A stretch of 64,000 nt of DNA, from positions 19,171-83,170 of the forward strand of contig JASGDN010000042.1 of NCBI GenBank assembly GCA_049841275.1. Direction: 5' to 3'. Within the stretch, counting starts at the first letter, position 1; every line of letters starts with the position of its first letter. The notes under the pieces are model-generated. The model searched no databases, was not told the DNA's origin, and saw only the letters and a program-made list of their open reading frames with translations. Positions 35,978-44,940 of the stretch are shown piece by piece. A program made the position numbers and the translations under genes. The stretch is from JASGDN01 sp049841275. GTDB lineage: Bacteria; Chloroflexota; Chloroflexia; Thermomicrobiales; UBA6265.

Positions 35978-36934
35978 CTATGATGTCGCGCCGGCCTCCG
36001 CAAGAGCGATGTCTCGCGTGCGCGTCCGGTTCCGGAGGTGGCGAACCGAGTCGATCGTCAGCACCACCAACGCGACCCAGACGATCCCGAAGCCGAACCA
36101 GCGTACGGGCGGAACATGCTCGCCGAAGATCGCAACCCCACAGATGAGTTGCAGAATCGGGGCGGAGAACTGAAGGAGTCCCATTGTCGTCAAGGGCACA
36201 CGCCGGGCCGCCGCAGCGAAACAGACCAGGGGCAGCGGCGTGATAATGCCGGTGCCGACCAGCATCAGGCCATGCCAGGGCGCATCCTGCGAGAACGTCC
36301 CGCGTCCGGAAGCCTCCAGCCACGCAACGAGGATCAGCGCGAACGGGGCCAGGACAACCGTCTCCGTTGTCATACTCTCCAACGCGCCGATCTGCCCGCC
36401 GACCAGCTTCTTGATGAAGCCATAGATCGCGAACGAGAACGCGAGCGTCAGGGCGATCCACGGCAGGCGTCCGTAGTCGACCGTCATGACGAGCACGGCC
36501 ACGGTCCCCAATCCGACCGCAAGCCATTGCAGTGACCGCAGCCGTTCGTGGAGCAGTAGCACGCCCATCACCACCAGCACAAGTGGATTGATGAAGTACC
36601 CGAGCGATGCTTCCACCACGTTGTCCGCCACGACGGCATAGATGTAGATCCCCCAGTTCACCGAGAGGACGAGCGCAGCCAGCGTCAGCAGACCCAAACG
36701 GCGGGGCGACCGCAACAATTCCTTCGCCCAGCCGATATCCCGGATGAACGCCCATACCAGCAGGCAGAAGACCATCGACCAGACGATGCGCTGCCCGAGG
36801 ATCTCCAGCGCGCCGGCCGGCACGAGCAAGTGGAAGTAGATCGGAAAAACGCCCCACATGCCGTAGGCCGCCGCACCGAGAAGGAAGCCCTGCCGGCTCT
36901 CCGCGTCGGATTGCGCCGTTGTCTCGTCCGCCAT
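35978..36934 (-). CDS. rarD: RarD-like EamA-family membrane transporter
   Basis: Inner-membrane protein of the drug/metabolite transporter superfamily, 318 aa, about ten hydrophobic helices in two EamA repeats. RarD-specific wording is seen in GMWGVFPIYFHLL, QRIVWSMVFCLLV, VNWGIYIYAV, EASLGYFINPLV and APILQLICG. ATG at 36934 is preceded by GAGGA 9 nt upstream; a TTG at 36943 is possible. The transported solute is unknown (the founding member is linked to chloramphenicol sensitivity). Divergent from lysA with a 155-nt gap. Confidence 0.9.
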   Translation of the reverse strand: MADETTAQSDAESRQGFLLGAAAYGMWGVFPIYFHLLVPAGALEILGQRIVWSMVFCLLVWAFIRDIGWAKELLRSPRRLGLLTLAALVLSVNWGIYIYAVVADNVVEASLGYFINPLVLVVMGVLLLHERLRSLQWLAVGLGTVAVLVMTVDYGRLPWIALTLAFSFAIYGFIKKLVGGQIGALESMTTETVVLAPFALILVAWLEASGRGTFSQDAPWHGLMLVGTGIITPLPLVCFAAAARRVPLTTMGLLQFSAPILQLICGVAIFGEHVPPVRWFGFGIVWVALVVLTIDSVRHLRNRTRTRDIALAEAGATS

Positions 36935-37089
36935 CGTCCCCAATCCTCATCTCCCACATGTCCCGACCTGTTACGGCATGGTGCCATGCCCACGAATGCA
37001 GGACAACACGCGCCGGCGTCCCGCACGGTGCTGGACGCTACAATCCCTGTCAGCATCGACACGTTCGTTCCCACATCCACGAGGCAGGC

Positions 37090-38427
37090 ATGACCGCATC
37101 CGTTCCCCTCACCACTCCTTCCGTCTGGCCAGTCACGACGACACGCGCCGACGATGGCTCGCTCGTCATCGGTGGCGTGCCGATGCCGGAGATCGCCAGG
37201 ACCTATGGCACGCCTGTATACATCTATGACGAGGCCACGTTGCGGGAGAACGCCCGCACCTTCCGCGATGCCTTCGCGGCGGCCTACCCGCGCTCGCGCG
37301 TCGTATTCGCGGGCAAGGCGTTCCTGAACGGAAGCCTGCTTCGCATCCTCCATGAGGAAGGGCTCGGGCTGGATGTCGTCTCGGGTGGGGAACTGTTCGT
37401 CGGCCTGCACGCAGGAATTCCGGCTGCGGAGATGAGCCTGCACGGGAACAACAAGTCCCACGACGAACTGGCGCAGGCCATCGAGGCCGGGATCAGCAAG
37501 ATCGTGGTCGACAACCTCCACGAACTCGACCTGCTTGCCGATCTCACCGCCGGGCTCGCATCGCCGCAGACGATCCTCCTGCGCCTCAATCCCGGCGTCG
37601 ACGTCCACACGCACGCCAAGATCAGCACGGGGATCGCCGACTCCAAGTTCGGATTCCCGATCGCGAATGGCCAAGCCGCGGAAGCGGTGCGCAAGGCGCT
37701 CGCGATACCCGGCGTCCGCCTCGCCGGATATCACGCGCACGTCGGGTCCCAGCTCTTCGAGGCGCAGGCGACGCTGGACGCAATCGCCGATATCCTGGCC
37801 TTCGCGGCAGCGATGCAGCGCGACCACGGCGTGACGATGGATCACCTCTCACCGGGTGGCGGCTTCGGCATTGCTTACGAACGCACCGACGCCCCACTTC
37901 CCACGGGACAATGGGCGCAGGCGATCGCGGAGGCCATCCGGGCCGGATGCGCGCTGCACGACCTGCCGTTGCCGATCGTCACGATCGAGCCGGGCCGCGC
38001 CATCGTCGGCCCGGCGGGCGTGGCGCTCTATACCGTCGGCGGCGAGAAGCGCCTGCCGGGCATCCGCACCTACGTCTCGGTGGACGGCGGGATGGCCGAC
38101 AACATCCGGCCCGCGCTCTACAACGCCGTCTACACGGCGGCACTGGCCAATCGGAAAGGCGGCAAGGAACGGGAAACCGTGACGATTGCCGGCAAGTACT
38201 GCGAGTCCGGCGACCTTCTGATCGAGGGGATCGACCTGCCACCCCTCCACCCAGGCGACCTTCTTGCGATACCTGCCGCAGGCGCCTACTGTCTGGCGAT
38301 GGCGAGCAATTACAACTGCGCGCTCCGGCCCGCTGTTGTGCTGGCAGGACAAGGAGAACATCATCTCATCCGGCGCCGGGAAACATTCGACGATCTCATC
38401 AGGAACGATATGTCTGTCCGGAGGTAG
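37090..38427 (+). CDS. lysA: Diaminopimelate decarboxylase
   Basis: PLP enzyme converting meso-diaminopimelate to L-lysine, 445 aa. ATG at 37090 follows AGGC and gives a normal N-terminus; the frame's extension to 36919 is not protein-like. The PLP lysine is in VVFAGKAFL (family VxYAxKA). Other hallmarks are SGGELFVGLHAG, NNKSHDELAQAI, HAHVGSQLF, LSPGGGFGIAY, IEPGRAIVGPAG, DGGMADNIRPALY, GKYCESGDLL and AAGAYCLAMASNYN. The CESGD cysteine of the partner active site is present. It implies a DAP-based lysine pathway. It is followed by a 345-nt gap and sigA. Confidence 0.95.
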   Translation: MTASVPLTTPSVWPVTTTRADDGSLVIGGVPMPEIARTYGTPVYIYDEATLRENARTFRDAFAAAYPRSRVVFAGKAFLNGSLLRILHEEGLGLDVVSGGELFVGLHAGIPAAEMSLHGNNKSHDELAQAIEAGISKIVVDNLHELDLLADLTAGLASPQTILLRLNPGVDVHTHAKISTGIADSKFGFPIANGQAAEAVRKALAIPGVRLAGYHAHVGSQLFEAQATLDAIADILAFAAAMQRDHGVTMDHLSPGGGFGIAYERTDAPLPTGQWAQAIAEAIRAGCALHDLPLPIVTIEPGRAIVGPAGVALYTVGGEKRLPGIRTYVSVDGGMADNIRPALYNAVYTAALANRKGGKERETVTIAGKYCESGDLLIEGIDLPPLHPGDLLAIPAAGAYCLAMASNYNCALRPAVVLAGQGEHHLIRRRETFDDLIRNDMSVRR

Positions 38428-38772
38428 GCCCGTTCCTTGCATCGGACAAATGTTCGGTGTATCGTCTCACCTTCACCACGGCAGCATGCCCACCTGATCC
38501 CAAAGGGGAGGGCGCTGCGTCTCATCGGCGCTGGACCAGGCTTTGGCCTATCATTCCGGCAACCCTGCGACGCTGCCGTGGCCGTGCCGCGGACCCGGAC
38601 GTCGCGTTTGTGGATCTTCCGAAACCAACCTTGCGGCATCGCGCCGCATGAACAGGCCATCCAGCGCCCACTCCATCGCCGCAGATGCGCTCCGGATCGC
38701 CGCCTCCCCGCCTGTGCCCGACGCCGGAATGTGGCCCGGCAGTCGAGCACCCAGTTCGAAGGGGCTCGAACC
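38428..38772 (+). promoter_or_regulatory. Leader/promoter region of sigA
   Basis: 345 bp between lysA and the sigA TTG. TTGCAT (38437-38442), a 17-bp spacer and TATCGT (38460-38465) form a moderate promoter giving a ~300-nt leader. A second -10-like TATCAT lies near 38,549. The sigA frame stays open through this stretch, but its composition (Arg/Pro/Cys-rich) is unlike a sigma factor, so I treat it as untranslated. Confidence 0.35.
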
Positions 38773-40314
38773 TTGAGTGATGCATCCCGCACGAACATCG
38801 ACAGCCGCGAGAGCGGAATCGCCGTCGAGGCGATCGCCGAATCCCTTCCGGTCGTCGATACGGAAAGTGGCGACCTCGACGAACGTCTCGCCAAACTCAG
38901 CAGCCTGATCGCCGATGGCGCCATCGATGCCACCGCCCGCGAGACGGAACTCCCGGAAGAGGGCGAACTCGCCAACATCGAGGACGACGACGAATCGCTC
39001 GCAGACGATATGCTCAACGGCATCTCGTCCGCCGCAATCGCCGAAAGCGACCTCGCTGACGTCAACCTGGACGACCCGGTACGCATGTACCTGCGCGAGA
39101 TCGGGCGCGTGCCATTGCTCTCCGCTGCCCGCGAGGTCGAGCTCTCGAAGGCAATGGAAGCTGGAGAATACCTGAACGCCCTGGAGGCCCGGCTCACCAC
39201 CGGCGCGGTCGAACCCGCCGCCAGCGAGATCGGCCTTGCCATCTATCACGCCTTCCGCGCCGGATGGCCGATTGCCGACACCTTCTGGAACGCCGTTGCC
39301 CCGGATGCGGAGCCGCGAACGCGGCCGCAGATACTCGCGGCGGTATTGCCGATCACGCGGTATCCGGAAAAGACGATCAAGCAGGCCGCAGAATCGCTCG
39401 ATCTGGAACCGAATCAACTGGAGGAGGAACTTCGCCTTCGAACGGTGGAATGGGACCTGCTGCCAAGCCAGATCCAGGCGATGGCCGAGGCAAACGACGG
39501 GTGGCCCGCCGAGGAGACGGTTCGGGCATGGTTCGCCGCACGGGAAGCCCGGAACCGCCGCCGCTGGCGTGACCTCCAACTGGCAGGACGCCGCGCGAAA
39601 GTCTCGCTCACGGAAGCGAATCTCCGGCTTGTCGTCTCGGTTGCCAAGAAGTACGTCGGACGCGGCATGGGCATGCTCGACCTGATCCAGGAGGGCAACC
39701 TCGGCCTCATCCGCGCAGTCGAGAAGTTCCAGTATCACAAGGGCTTCAAGTTCAGCACCTACGCGACGTGGTGGATCCGGCAGGCGATCACGCGCGCCAT
39801 CGCCGACCAGGCGCGGACGATCCGCATCCCGGTCCACATGGTAGAGACGATCAACCGCCTCATCCGCACAAGCCGCCAGATGCAGCAGGAACTCGGCCGG
39901 GAGCCATCGACCGAAGAACTGGCTGTCGTGATGGAGATGACGCCGGAGCGCGTGCGCGAGGTCCTGAAGATCAGCCAGGACCCGGTGAGCCTGGAGACGC
40001 CGATCGGCGAGGAGGAGGACAGCAGCCTCGGCGACTTCATCGAGGACTCCAAGATGCCGGCCCCGGCCGACGCGGCGAGCCGCCAGCTTCTGCGCGAGCA
40101 GGTGGAAGAGGTCCTGAAGACCCTCTCCGACCGCGAGAAGGATGTCCTCTACATGCGCTACGGCCTGGATGACGGCCGCACGCGCACGTTGGAGGAAGTG
40201 GGCAAGCACTTCGGCGTCACCCGCGAACGCATCCGCCAGATCGAGGCGAAGGCATTGCGGAAACTGCGCCATCCGAGCCGCGCGAAGATGTTGCGGGACT
40301 ACCTCGAAGAATAG
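38773..40314 (+). CDS. sigA: Primary RNA polymerase sigma factor (RpoD/SigA)
   Basis: Group 1 sigma-70 factor, 513 aa. I chose the TTG at 38773 because AAGGGG sits 8 nt upstream and the frame then begins with sensible polar sequence; no ATG occurs before conserved parts. An acidic region 1.1-like N-terminus is followed by region 1.2 (DPVRMYLREIGRVPLL), and a non-conserved insert of about 120 residues. Then come region 2 (AKKYVGRGMGMLDLIQEGNLGLIRAVEKF; FSTYATWWIRQAITRAI), region 3 and region 4 (LSDREKDVLYMRYGLDDG; VTRERIRQIEAKALRKLRHP). All core-binding, -10 and -35 recognition elements are intact. Confidence 0.95.
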   Translation: MSDASRTNIDSRESGIAVEAIAESLPVVDTESGDLDERLAKLSSLIADGAIDATARETELPEEGELANIEDDDESLADDMLNGISSAAIAESDLADVNLDDPVRMYLREIGRVPLLSAAREVELSKAMEAGEYLNALEARLTTGAVEPAASEIGLAIYHAFRAGWPIADTFWNAVAPDAEPRTRPQILAAVLPITRYPEKTIKQAAESLDLEPNQLEEELRLRTVEWDLLPSQIQAMAEANDGWPAEETVRAWFAAREARNRRRWRDLQLAGRRAKVSLTEANLRLVVSVAKKYVGRGMGMLDLIQEGNLGLIRAVEKFQYHKGFKFSTYATWWIRQAITRAIADQARTIRIPVHMVETINRLIRTSRQMQQELGREPSTEELAVVMEMTPERVREVLKISQDPVSLETPIGEEEDSSLGDFIEDSKMPAPADAASRQLLREQVEEVLKTLSDREKDVLYMRYGLDDGRTRTLEEVGKHFGVTRERIRQIEAKALRKLRHPSRAKMLRDYLEE

Positions 40315-40329
40315 ACCGGCATCCGCCAG

Positions 40330-40357
40330 CGGCCTCGCTTCCGTGGAAGCGGGGCCG
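40330..40357 (+). terminator. Hairpin after sigA
   Basis: CGGCCTCGCTTCC and GGAAGCGGGGCCG form a 13-bp stem with one mismatch and a 2-nt loop, 16 nt after the sigA stop; TTCTGG follows. Probable terminator or processing structure before obg. Confidence 0.5.
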
Positions 40358-40519
40358 TTCTGGTATCATCCCCACGCGCATCGCGATTCCGATCCGTCGT
40401 CCGCGCCCCGTCGAGGGTGGCGACCGGATCGCGCAGATCGCTTCCCGAGCGCGTTCATCCCCTCGACATCCTGCCCACACCTTTTCCTCGAATCGAATGC
40501 TCGTTCCGGAGATTTCCCG

Positions 40520-42076
40520 ATGTTGGTCGATGAAGCGAAGATCTTTGTAAAGGCCGGAAACGGCGGTAATGGGTCGGCCTCGTTCCGGCGCGAGAAGTAC
40601 GCGCCGATGGGCGGTCCGGATGGCGGCGACGGCGGCAAGGGCGGCGATGTGGTCCTGCGCGTCGTCAACAACCTCACCAGCCTGTTGCCCTTCCAGTATG
40701 TGAACCACTACGAAGCCGACAACGGCAATCCGGGAACCAGCCGCCGCAGCTACGGCAAGTCCGGTCAGGACAAGATCGTGAAGGTTCCGAAGGGCACCGT
40801 GATCTTCCTGGACGAGACCGGCGAGCAGATCGCCGACCTGCTGGAGGCGGGCGAGGAGTTCGTCGTCGCGCGCGGTGGCAAGGGCGGTCTCGGAAACGTT
40901 CACTTCAAGTCGTCGACGCGCCAGGCGCCGCGCATCGCCGAACTGGGCGAGCCGGGCGAGCAGCGCTGGCTGCGGCTCGAACTGCGCCTGATCGCCGATG
41001 TCGGCCTCGTCGGACTGCCAAACGCGGGCAAGTCGACCCTGCTCTCGTCCTCCACGCGGGCAAAGCCGAAGATCGCGGACTATCCGTTCACGACGCTCGC
41101 CCCAAACCTCGGCGTCGTGGAAGTCGGCGGCAAGGGCGGTCAGGCTTTCGTGATGGCGGACATTCCTGGCTTGATCGAAGGTGCCGCGGAAGGAGCGGGG
41201 CTTGGGCACGAGTTCCTGCGCCACGTCCGCCGGACAAAAGTGCTGATCCACGTCCTCGATGCGTCCGGCGGCCTGGAAGGACGCGATCCGCTGGAAGACT
41301 TCCGCACGATCAACGACGAACTCTTCAGCTTCGATCCCGCCATGCGCGAGAAGCCGATGGTCGTGGCGCTGAACAAGACCGACCTGCTGGAGGCGCGCGA
41401 GAACCTGCCACGGCTGCACGACGTGCTGCATGGCGAGGGATTCCGGACCTTCGATATCTCGGCGGCCACCGGCGACGGATTGGGCGACATCTTCAATGCC
41501 GTCGCGGCAACCCTTCACGAGATCCAGCTTGCCGAGGCAGAGGAGCGCAAGCGCGAGGCGGAGCGCCCGAAGCGCCGCGTCTACACGATCGGCAACATCG
41601 ACGAGCGTGCGTGGGAAATCGAGCGGACCTCGGCCCATCACTGGGTGGTGACGGGTGTCGGTATCGAGCGTTTCGCAAGGATGACGAACTTCGACCAGTG
41701 GGAAAGCGCAAACCGCTTCCAGCGCGTCCTCGAACGTGCCGGAATCTTCCGGGAACTCGCGCGCCAGGGCATCCAGGACGGCGACACGGTTCACATCGCC
41801 GATTTCGAGATGGAGTGGGGTGACCGTGAAGGCGAGAAGACCCTTCCGCAGGACAACCGCCGTCCATCCGCGATCGCCCGCAGCCATGGCAAGCAGCAGG
41901 CCGGGGACGAGGCGGAGGAGATCGACCTCGACTACGAACCGGAACTGGAAGACGAGGACGGAGCGGCCGCGATTGCCTTCAACCTGAGCAACCTCGACAA
42001 CGATGATGCCGACTTCGAGACGGGCGACGATGATCTGCTCGTGGTCCTGGGCGAGGATGACGAAGACGGGCGATAG
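40520..42076 (+). CDS. obg: Obg-family GTPase
   Basis: Ribosome-assembly and stress GTPase, 518 aa. ATG at 40520 with GGAG 8 nt upstream. The glycine-rich Obg fold occupies residues 1-158 (VKAGNGGNGSASFRREKY; GGPDGGDGGKGGDV). The G domain has G1 GLPNAGKS (165-172), G3 DIPG and G4 NKTD. An OCT domain follows around 350-425 (VYTIGNIDERAWEIE; FARMTNFDQWESANRFQRVL). About 80 extra residues at the C-terminus are strongly acidic (EEIDLDYEPELEDEDG and more), beyond the usual end of the OCT domain. It is transcribed after sigA and ends at a perfect palindrome. Confidence 0.95.
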   Translation: MLVDEAKIFVKAGNGGNGSASFRREKYAPMGGPDGGDGGKGGDVVLRVVNNLTSLLPFQYVNHYEADNGNPGTSRRSYGKSGQDKIVKVPKGTVIFLDETGEQIADLLEAGEEFVVARGGKGGLGNVHFKSSTRQAPRIAELGEPGEQRWLRLELRLIADVGLVGLPNAGKSTLLSSSTRAKPKIADYPFTTLAPNLGVVEVGGKGGQAFVMADIPGLIEGAAEGAGLGHEFLRHVRRTKVLIHVLDASGGLEGRDPLEDFRTINDELFSFDPAMREKPMVVALNKTDLLEARENLPRLHDVLHGEGFRTFDISAATGDGLGDIFNAVAATLHEIQLAEAEERKREAERPKRRVYTIGNIDERAWEIERTSAHHWVVTGVGIERFARMTNFDQWESANRFQRVLERAGIFRELARQGIQDGDTVHIADFEMEWGDREGEKTLPQDNRRPSAIARSHGKQQAGDEAEEIDLDYEPELEDEDGAAAIAFNLSNLDNDDADFETGDDDLLVVLGEDDEDGR

Positions 42077-42119
42077 GTTCCCTATCCTGCCCGCCTCGAA
42101 CATCCTTCTCCGTAACGCC

Positions 42120-42151
42120 ACACCCGGAACGCTGGCCAGCGTTCCGGGTGT
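42120..42151. terminator. 32-bp perfect palindrome after obg
   Basis: ACACCCGGAACGCTGG is immediately followed by its reverse complement, 43 nt after the obg stop. As RNA it would fold into a hairpin of up to 14 bp. It is the likely obg terminator. Confidence 0.65.
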
Positions 42152-42244
42152 TCCGCCGAATGCCAGGACGACAACGAGGCAGATCCCTGCAGCAGACTAC
42201 CGCCGAATCCGGAAAGGGATGTCAACCCAGATAGGTCATTCCGT

Positions 42245-42334
42245 GTAGGGGCGATCCTCGCAGTGGTTGCTACGGTCAATGATCGCCCGGCGCGTTTCGC
42301 GAAAACCTCGGGCGATCACCAGGATCGTCCCTAC
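42245..42334. repeat. Palindromic repeat element, copy 3
   Basis: Outer arms GTAGGGGCGATCCT and AGGATCGTCCCTAC pair with one mismatch. Inner arms TGATCGCCCG (42280-42289) and CGGGCGATCA (42309-42318) pair perfectly. Same architecture as the copy at 33,612. It lies between the convergent obg and plsC genes. Confidence 0.75.
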
Positions 42335-42357
42335 GGGCAATGGCTACTCTTTCGAAC

Positions 42358-43065
42358 TCAGCTGTAGACGCCGCGATACTGCTCCGGGAGCATTGCGGCG
42401 ATTCGGCGCATCATCAGCTCCGTCGCCTGATCGGAGGTGACACGCTTGCCGTCGATCTGTGCCGGGATCGTGAAGGGCTCGCCGAAGACGATCTGCGCCC
42501 CACGAAAACCTCGCCACGACGCTCCCAGCGCCTTGCTCCCGAGCACGGGCAGCTTCTCGGTCCCGATCACCGCGACCGGCACAATGGGCACGTTCCCGCG
42601 CAACGCGATCAACCCGGCACCGGGAAGCGCCTGCTTCAGGGCTCCGGACTTGCTGCGCGTCCCCTCCGGGAACATCCCCAGCGCGATCCCCTGTTCGACC
42701 GTCGCCAGCGCACGCCTGATCGCCCAACGATCCGCATTTCCGCGATCGACCGGAAACTCGCCGAACTTCAGCATCGCCCAGCCCAGGACGGGGACCTTGA
42801 AAAGCTCTTTCTTCGCCATGAAATGCGCCGGACGCGGACAGGCAATCGACACGAACAAGGGATCGGCATTGCAGAGGTGATTGCTTACCACCAGCACGCC
42901 GCCGTTCTTCGGGACGTTCTCCGTCCCCTCGACGCGCAGGCCGATCAACAGGCGAGAAAGCAGCAGGAGCAGGCCGCGTACGACACGAAACCCATGTCCC
43001 TGTATCGTTCCGGCCCGGAGATCGGAGAAGTCGGCACTCCTGCTCGCCGCCTCCGCGCCGCTCAC
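42358..43065 (-). CDS. plsC: 1-acyl-sn-glycerol-3-phosphate acyltransferase
   Basis: Membrane-associated acyltransferase forming phosphatidic acid, 235 aa. The catalytic H-x4-D motif is NHLCNADP, the acyl-acceptor motifs are FGEFPVDRGNADR and MFPEGTRS, and the later IVPVAVIGTE is typical. One hydrophobic segment (RGLLLLLSRLLIGL) near the N-terminus anchors it. GTG at 43065 overlaps the cmk stop (GTGA), which I take as the start; ATG 43089 in the same frame is an alternative. Last gene of the dacA-like-rluB-cmk-plsC operon, an arrangement seen in other bacteria. Confidence 0.92.
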   Translation of the reverse strand: MSGAEAASRSADFSDLRAGTIQGHGFRVVRGLLLLLSRLLIGLRVEGTENVPKNGGVLVVSNHLCNADPLFVSIACPRPAHFMAKKELFKVPVLGWAMLKFGEFPVDRGNADRWAIRRALATVEQGIALGMFPEGTRSKSGALKQALPGAGLIALRGNVPIVPVAVIGTEKLPVLGSKALGASWRGFRGAQIVFGEPFTIPAQIDGKRVTSDQATELMMRRIAAMLPEQYRGVYS

Positions 43066-43775
43066 GACGTTACCCCGTAGGCGGCCCATCGCGCCTCGAC
43101 CAGCCGCTGCAACTCGTTCACGATCTCCTCGACCGTCCTGCCGTCCGTGAGGATATGCACGGCATCGTCTGCGGCCCGCAGCGGGGCGACATCACGGCCG
43201 GAGTCGTACGCATCGCGACGGCGCAGGTCTTCCAGCACCTCATCGTAGGTCATGCTGGAGTCATGCCCCGCACGTTCCGCCCAACGACGACGCGCCCGTT
43301 CCTCCGGGCTGGCATCCAGATAGATCTTGAGGCCGGCGTTCGGGGTCACGACCGTACCGATGTCCCGTCCGACCATCACCACGGGAACGCCATCGGCAAT
43401 CCGGCGCTGCACGTCGAGCAGGGCCGCCCGGACCTGCGGATACGCCGACACCTGCGAGACATCGGCATCGACCTCCGGCGTGCGAATGGCCCAGGTGACA
43501 TCCTCGCCATCCACGAGGACGTCGATCAGCCGGCCGTCGTCGATGGATGGACGCGCAAGCTGAATGTCGAGCGCCGCCGCTAGGTCTCCCAACGCATCGC
43601 CATCGTCGAGCGAGACGCGGCGGCGTTGGGCGGCCAGCGTCACGGCGCGATAGAGCGATCCCGTATCGAACAGGAGCGAACCAGTGGCCTCGGCAAGCAA
43701 GCGGGCGACGGTCGTCTTACCGGCCGCTCCCGGACCGTCGATCGCGATGACCCTGCGATGGTCGTGAGCCGTCAT
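43062..43775 (-). CDS. cmk: Cytidylate kinase
   Basis: Phosphorylates CMP and dCMP with ATP. 237 aa, standard for the bacterial short form. ATG at 43775 gives MTAHDHRRVIAIDGPGAAGKTT with the P-loop GPGAAGKT near residues 14-21. Substrate-binding features are DTGSLYRAVTLAA, VMVGRDIGTVV, IYLDASPEERARRR and the lid R-R-D-A-Y-D-S-G-R-D. The start lies inside the 3' end of rluB (59-nt overlap), and the stop overlaps the plsC start. Confidence 0.95.
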   Translation of the reverse strand: MTAHDHRRVIAIDGPGAAGKTTVARLLAEATGSLLFDTGSLYRAVTLAAQRRRVSLDDGDALGDLAAALDIQLARPSIDDGRLIDVLVDGEDVTWAIRTPEVDADVSQVSAYPQVRAALLDVQRRIADGVPVVMVGRDIGTVVTPNAGLKIYLDASPEERARRRWAERAGHDSSMTYDEVLEDLRRRDAYDSGRDVAPLRAADDAVHILTDGRTVEEIVNELQRLVEARWAAYGVTS

Positions 43776-44937
43776 TCGGTTGTGTGCTCCGTTGTGGTGG
43801 GCGAGCGTTGCCGCCGCTACGGGACGGGCGGTCGCGTCGGTCGGGATCTCGATCATCGCGCTTCGGCCGGCGGATACGCTCCCCCTGCCCGGCACGCTTC
43901 CAGGCGTCCTTTTCCGGCTTCGCGGGCAGAGGCCGCTGCGTGCGCTCGGACGAACCGGACGGCGTAGGATTGTCGTCCTCGGCCGTCCGCGACGGTGGGC
44001 GGCGTCCACGTTCGCGACGCGGGACGTGCGCGTATGCCGCGAGGTGCTCCTGTTCGGGTTCGCCAGCCTTCTGCGCCGCCTTTCCGCCATGACGGAAGTC
44101 GATTGGCGGGCCGACGTGGATCGTCCGCCCCTGATTCGCCCGGTCGGCATCCTCTGCGGGCAGTCCGACTGCATCGTACAACTGGAGGACCTCGCCGGTG
44201 GAAAGATCGCGCCAGTTGGCGAGCGGCAGGCCGGCAAGTGCGATCGGGCCGAGCCGCATCCGGCGCAGACGCACGACCTTGATCCCGACCATCTCCATCA
44301 TCCGCCGCACGACGTGGTAGATGCCCTCGTGGAGGACGATCTTGATAGTCGCCCCCTCGCCGGTCTCGCGCAGAAGACGGCACTCCTCCGGCACCACGAG
44401 CCGTCCGGAAACCATCAGGCCGTCCTTCACCTCTTGCAGTTGGGCGCCAGTGGGGCGTTCCCTTGCGAGGACGTGATACTCCTTCGCGAGGCCGTAGCGC
44501 GGGTGCATCACGCGATTGGCGAGGGCACCGTCGTTGGTGAAGAGCAGCAGGCCTTCCGTATCGCGGTCGAGCCTGCCAACGGGGTAGACGCGCTCCGGCA
44601 CATCCACCAGGTGCATCACGGTCCAGCGTTGCCGCTCGTCGCTGACGGTGGTGATGAAGCCGCTCGGCTTGTTGAGGATGAGGATGCGCGTCTTCTGCGA
44701 CCGCACGGACCTGTTATCGACCTCGATCCGGTCGCGGAGCGGATCGACTCGCGTACCAAGCTCGCGCACGACCGTGCCGTTCACCGAAACGCGGCCCTCG
44801 ACGATCATCGTCTCGGCTGCACGGCGAGAGGCAACGCCCCGGCTGGCCAGCACGCGCTGCAGGCGCTCGCCGACCGGCTCATCGGAGGCGGTCAACTCGT
44901 CACGATCGTCGTCGAACGAAGCGGATTGCCTGGGCAC
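43717..44937 (-). CDS. rluB: Ribosomal large-subunit pseudouridine synthase, RluB family
   Basis: 406 aa. An S4 RNA-binding domain (ERLQRVLASRGVASRRAAETMI) is followed by the RsuA/RluB catalytic domain with the aspartate in VGRLDRDTEGLLLFTNDG, then KEYHV and EGIYHVVRRMMEMVG. It would modify 23S rRNA near position 2605 (E. coli numbering). After about residue 245 a ~160-residue low-complexity tail rich in Arg, Pro, Ser and Gly follows (RRPKRDDRDPDRRDRPSRSG), probably disordered and RNA-binding. The last 59 nt overlap cmk in another frame. Confidence 0.93.
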   Translation of the reverse strand: MPRQSASFDDDRDELTASDEPVGERLQRVLASRGVASRRAAETMIVEGRVSVNGTVVRELGTRVDPLRDRIEVDNRSVRSQKTRILILNKPSGFITTVSDERQRWTVMHLVDVPERVYPVGRLDRDTEGLLLFTNDGALANRVMHPRYGLAKEYHVLARERPTGAQLQEVKDGLMVSGRLVVPEECRLLRETGEGATIKIVLHEGIYHVVRRMMEMVGIKVVRLRRMRLGPIALAGLPLANWRDLSTGEVLQLYDAVGLPAEDADRANQGRTIHVGPPIDFRHGGKAAQKAGEPEQEHLAAYAHVPRRERGRRPPSRTAEDDNPTPSGSSERTQRPLPAKPEKDAWKRAGQGERIRRPKRDDRDPDRRDRPSRSGGNARPPQRSTQPNDGSRPSQGHRDRRSGSGR

Positions 44938-44940
44938 GGA

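Noticed and set aside
38437..38772. N-terminal extension of the sigma factor in the same frame
   Set aside because: The extra 112 codons are Arg/Pro/Cys-rich, include the likely promoter, and are replaced by a TTG start with a good ribosome site.
38551..42121. Two long minus-strand open frames opposite sigA and obg
   Set aside because: Both genes on the plus strand are unmistakable; the antisense products have no recognisable motifs.
43717..43775. Sequencing error suspected from the 59-nt rluB/cmk overlap
   Set aside because: The rluB tail is low-complexity and can tolerate overlap, and the cmk start MTAHDHRRVIAIDGP is normal, so a real overlap is plausible.
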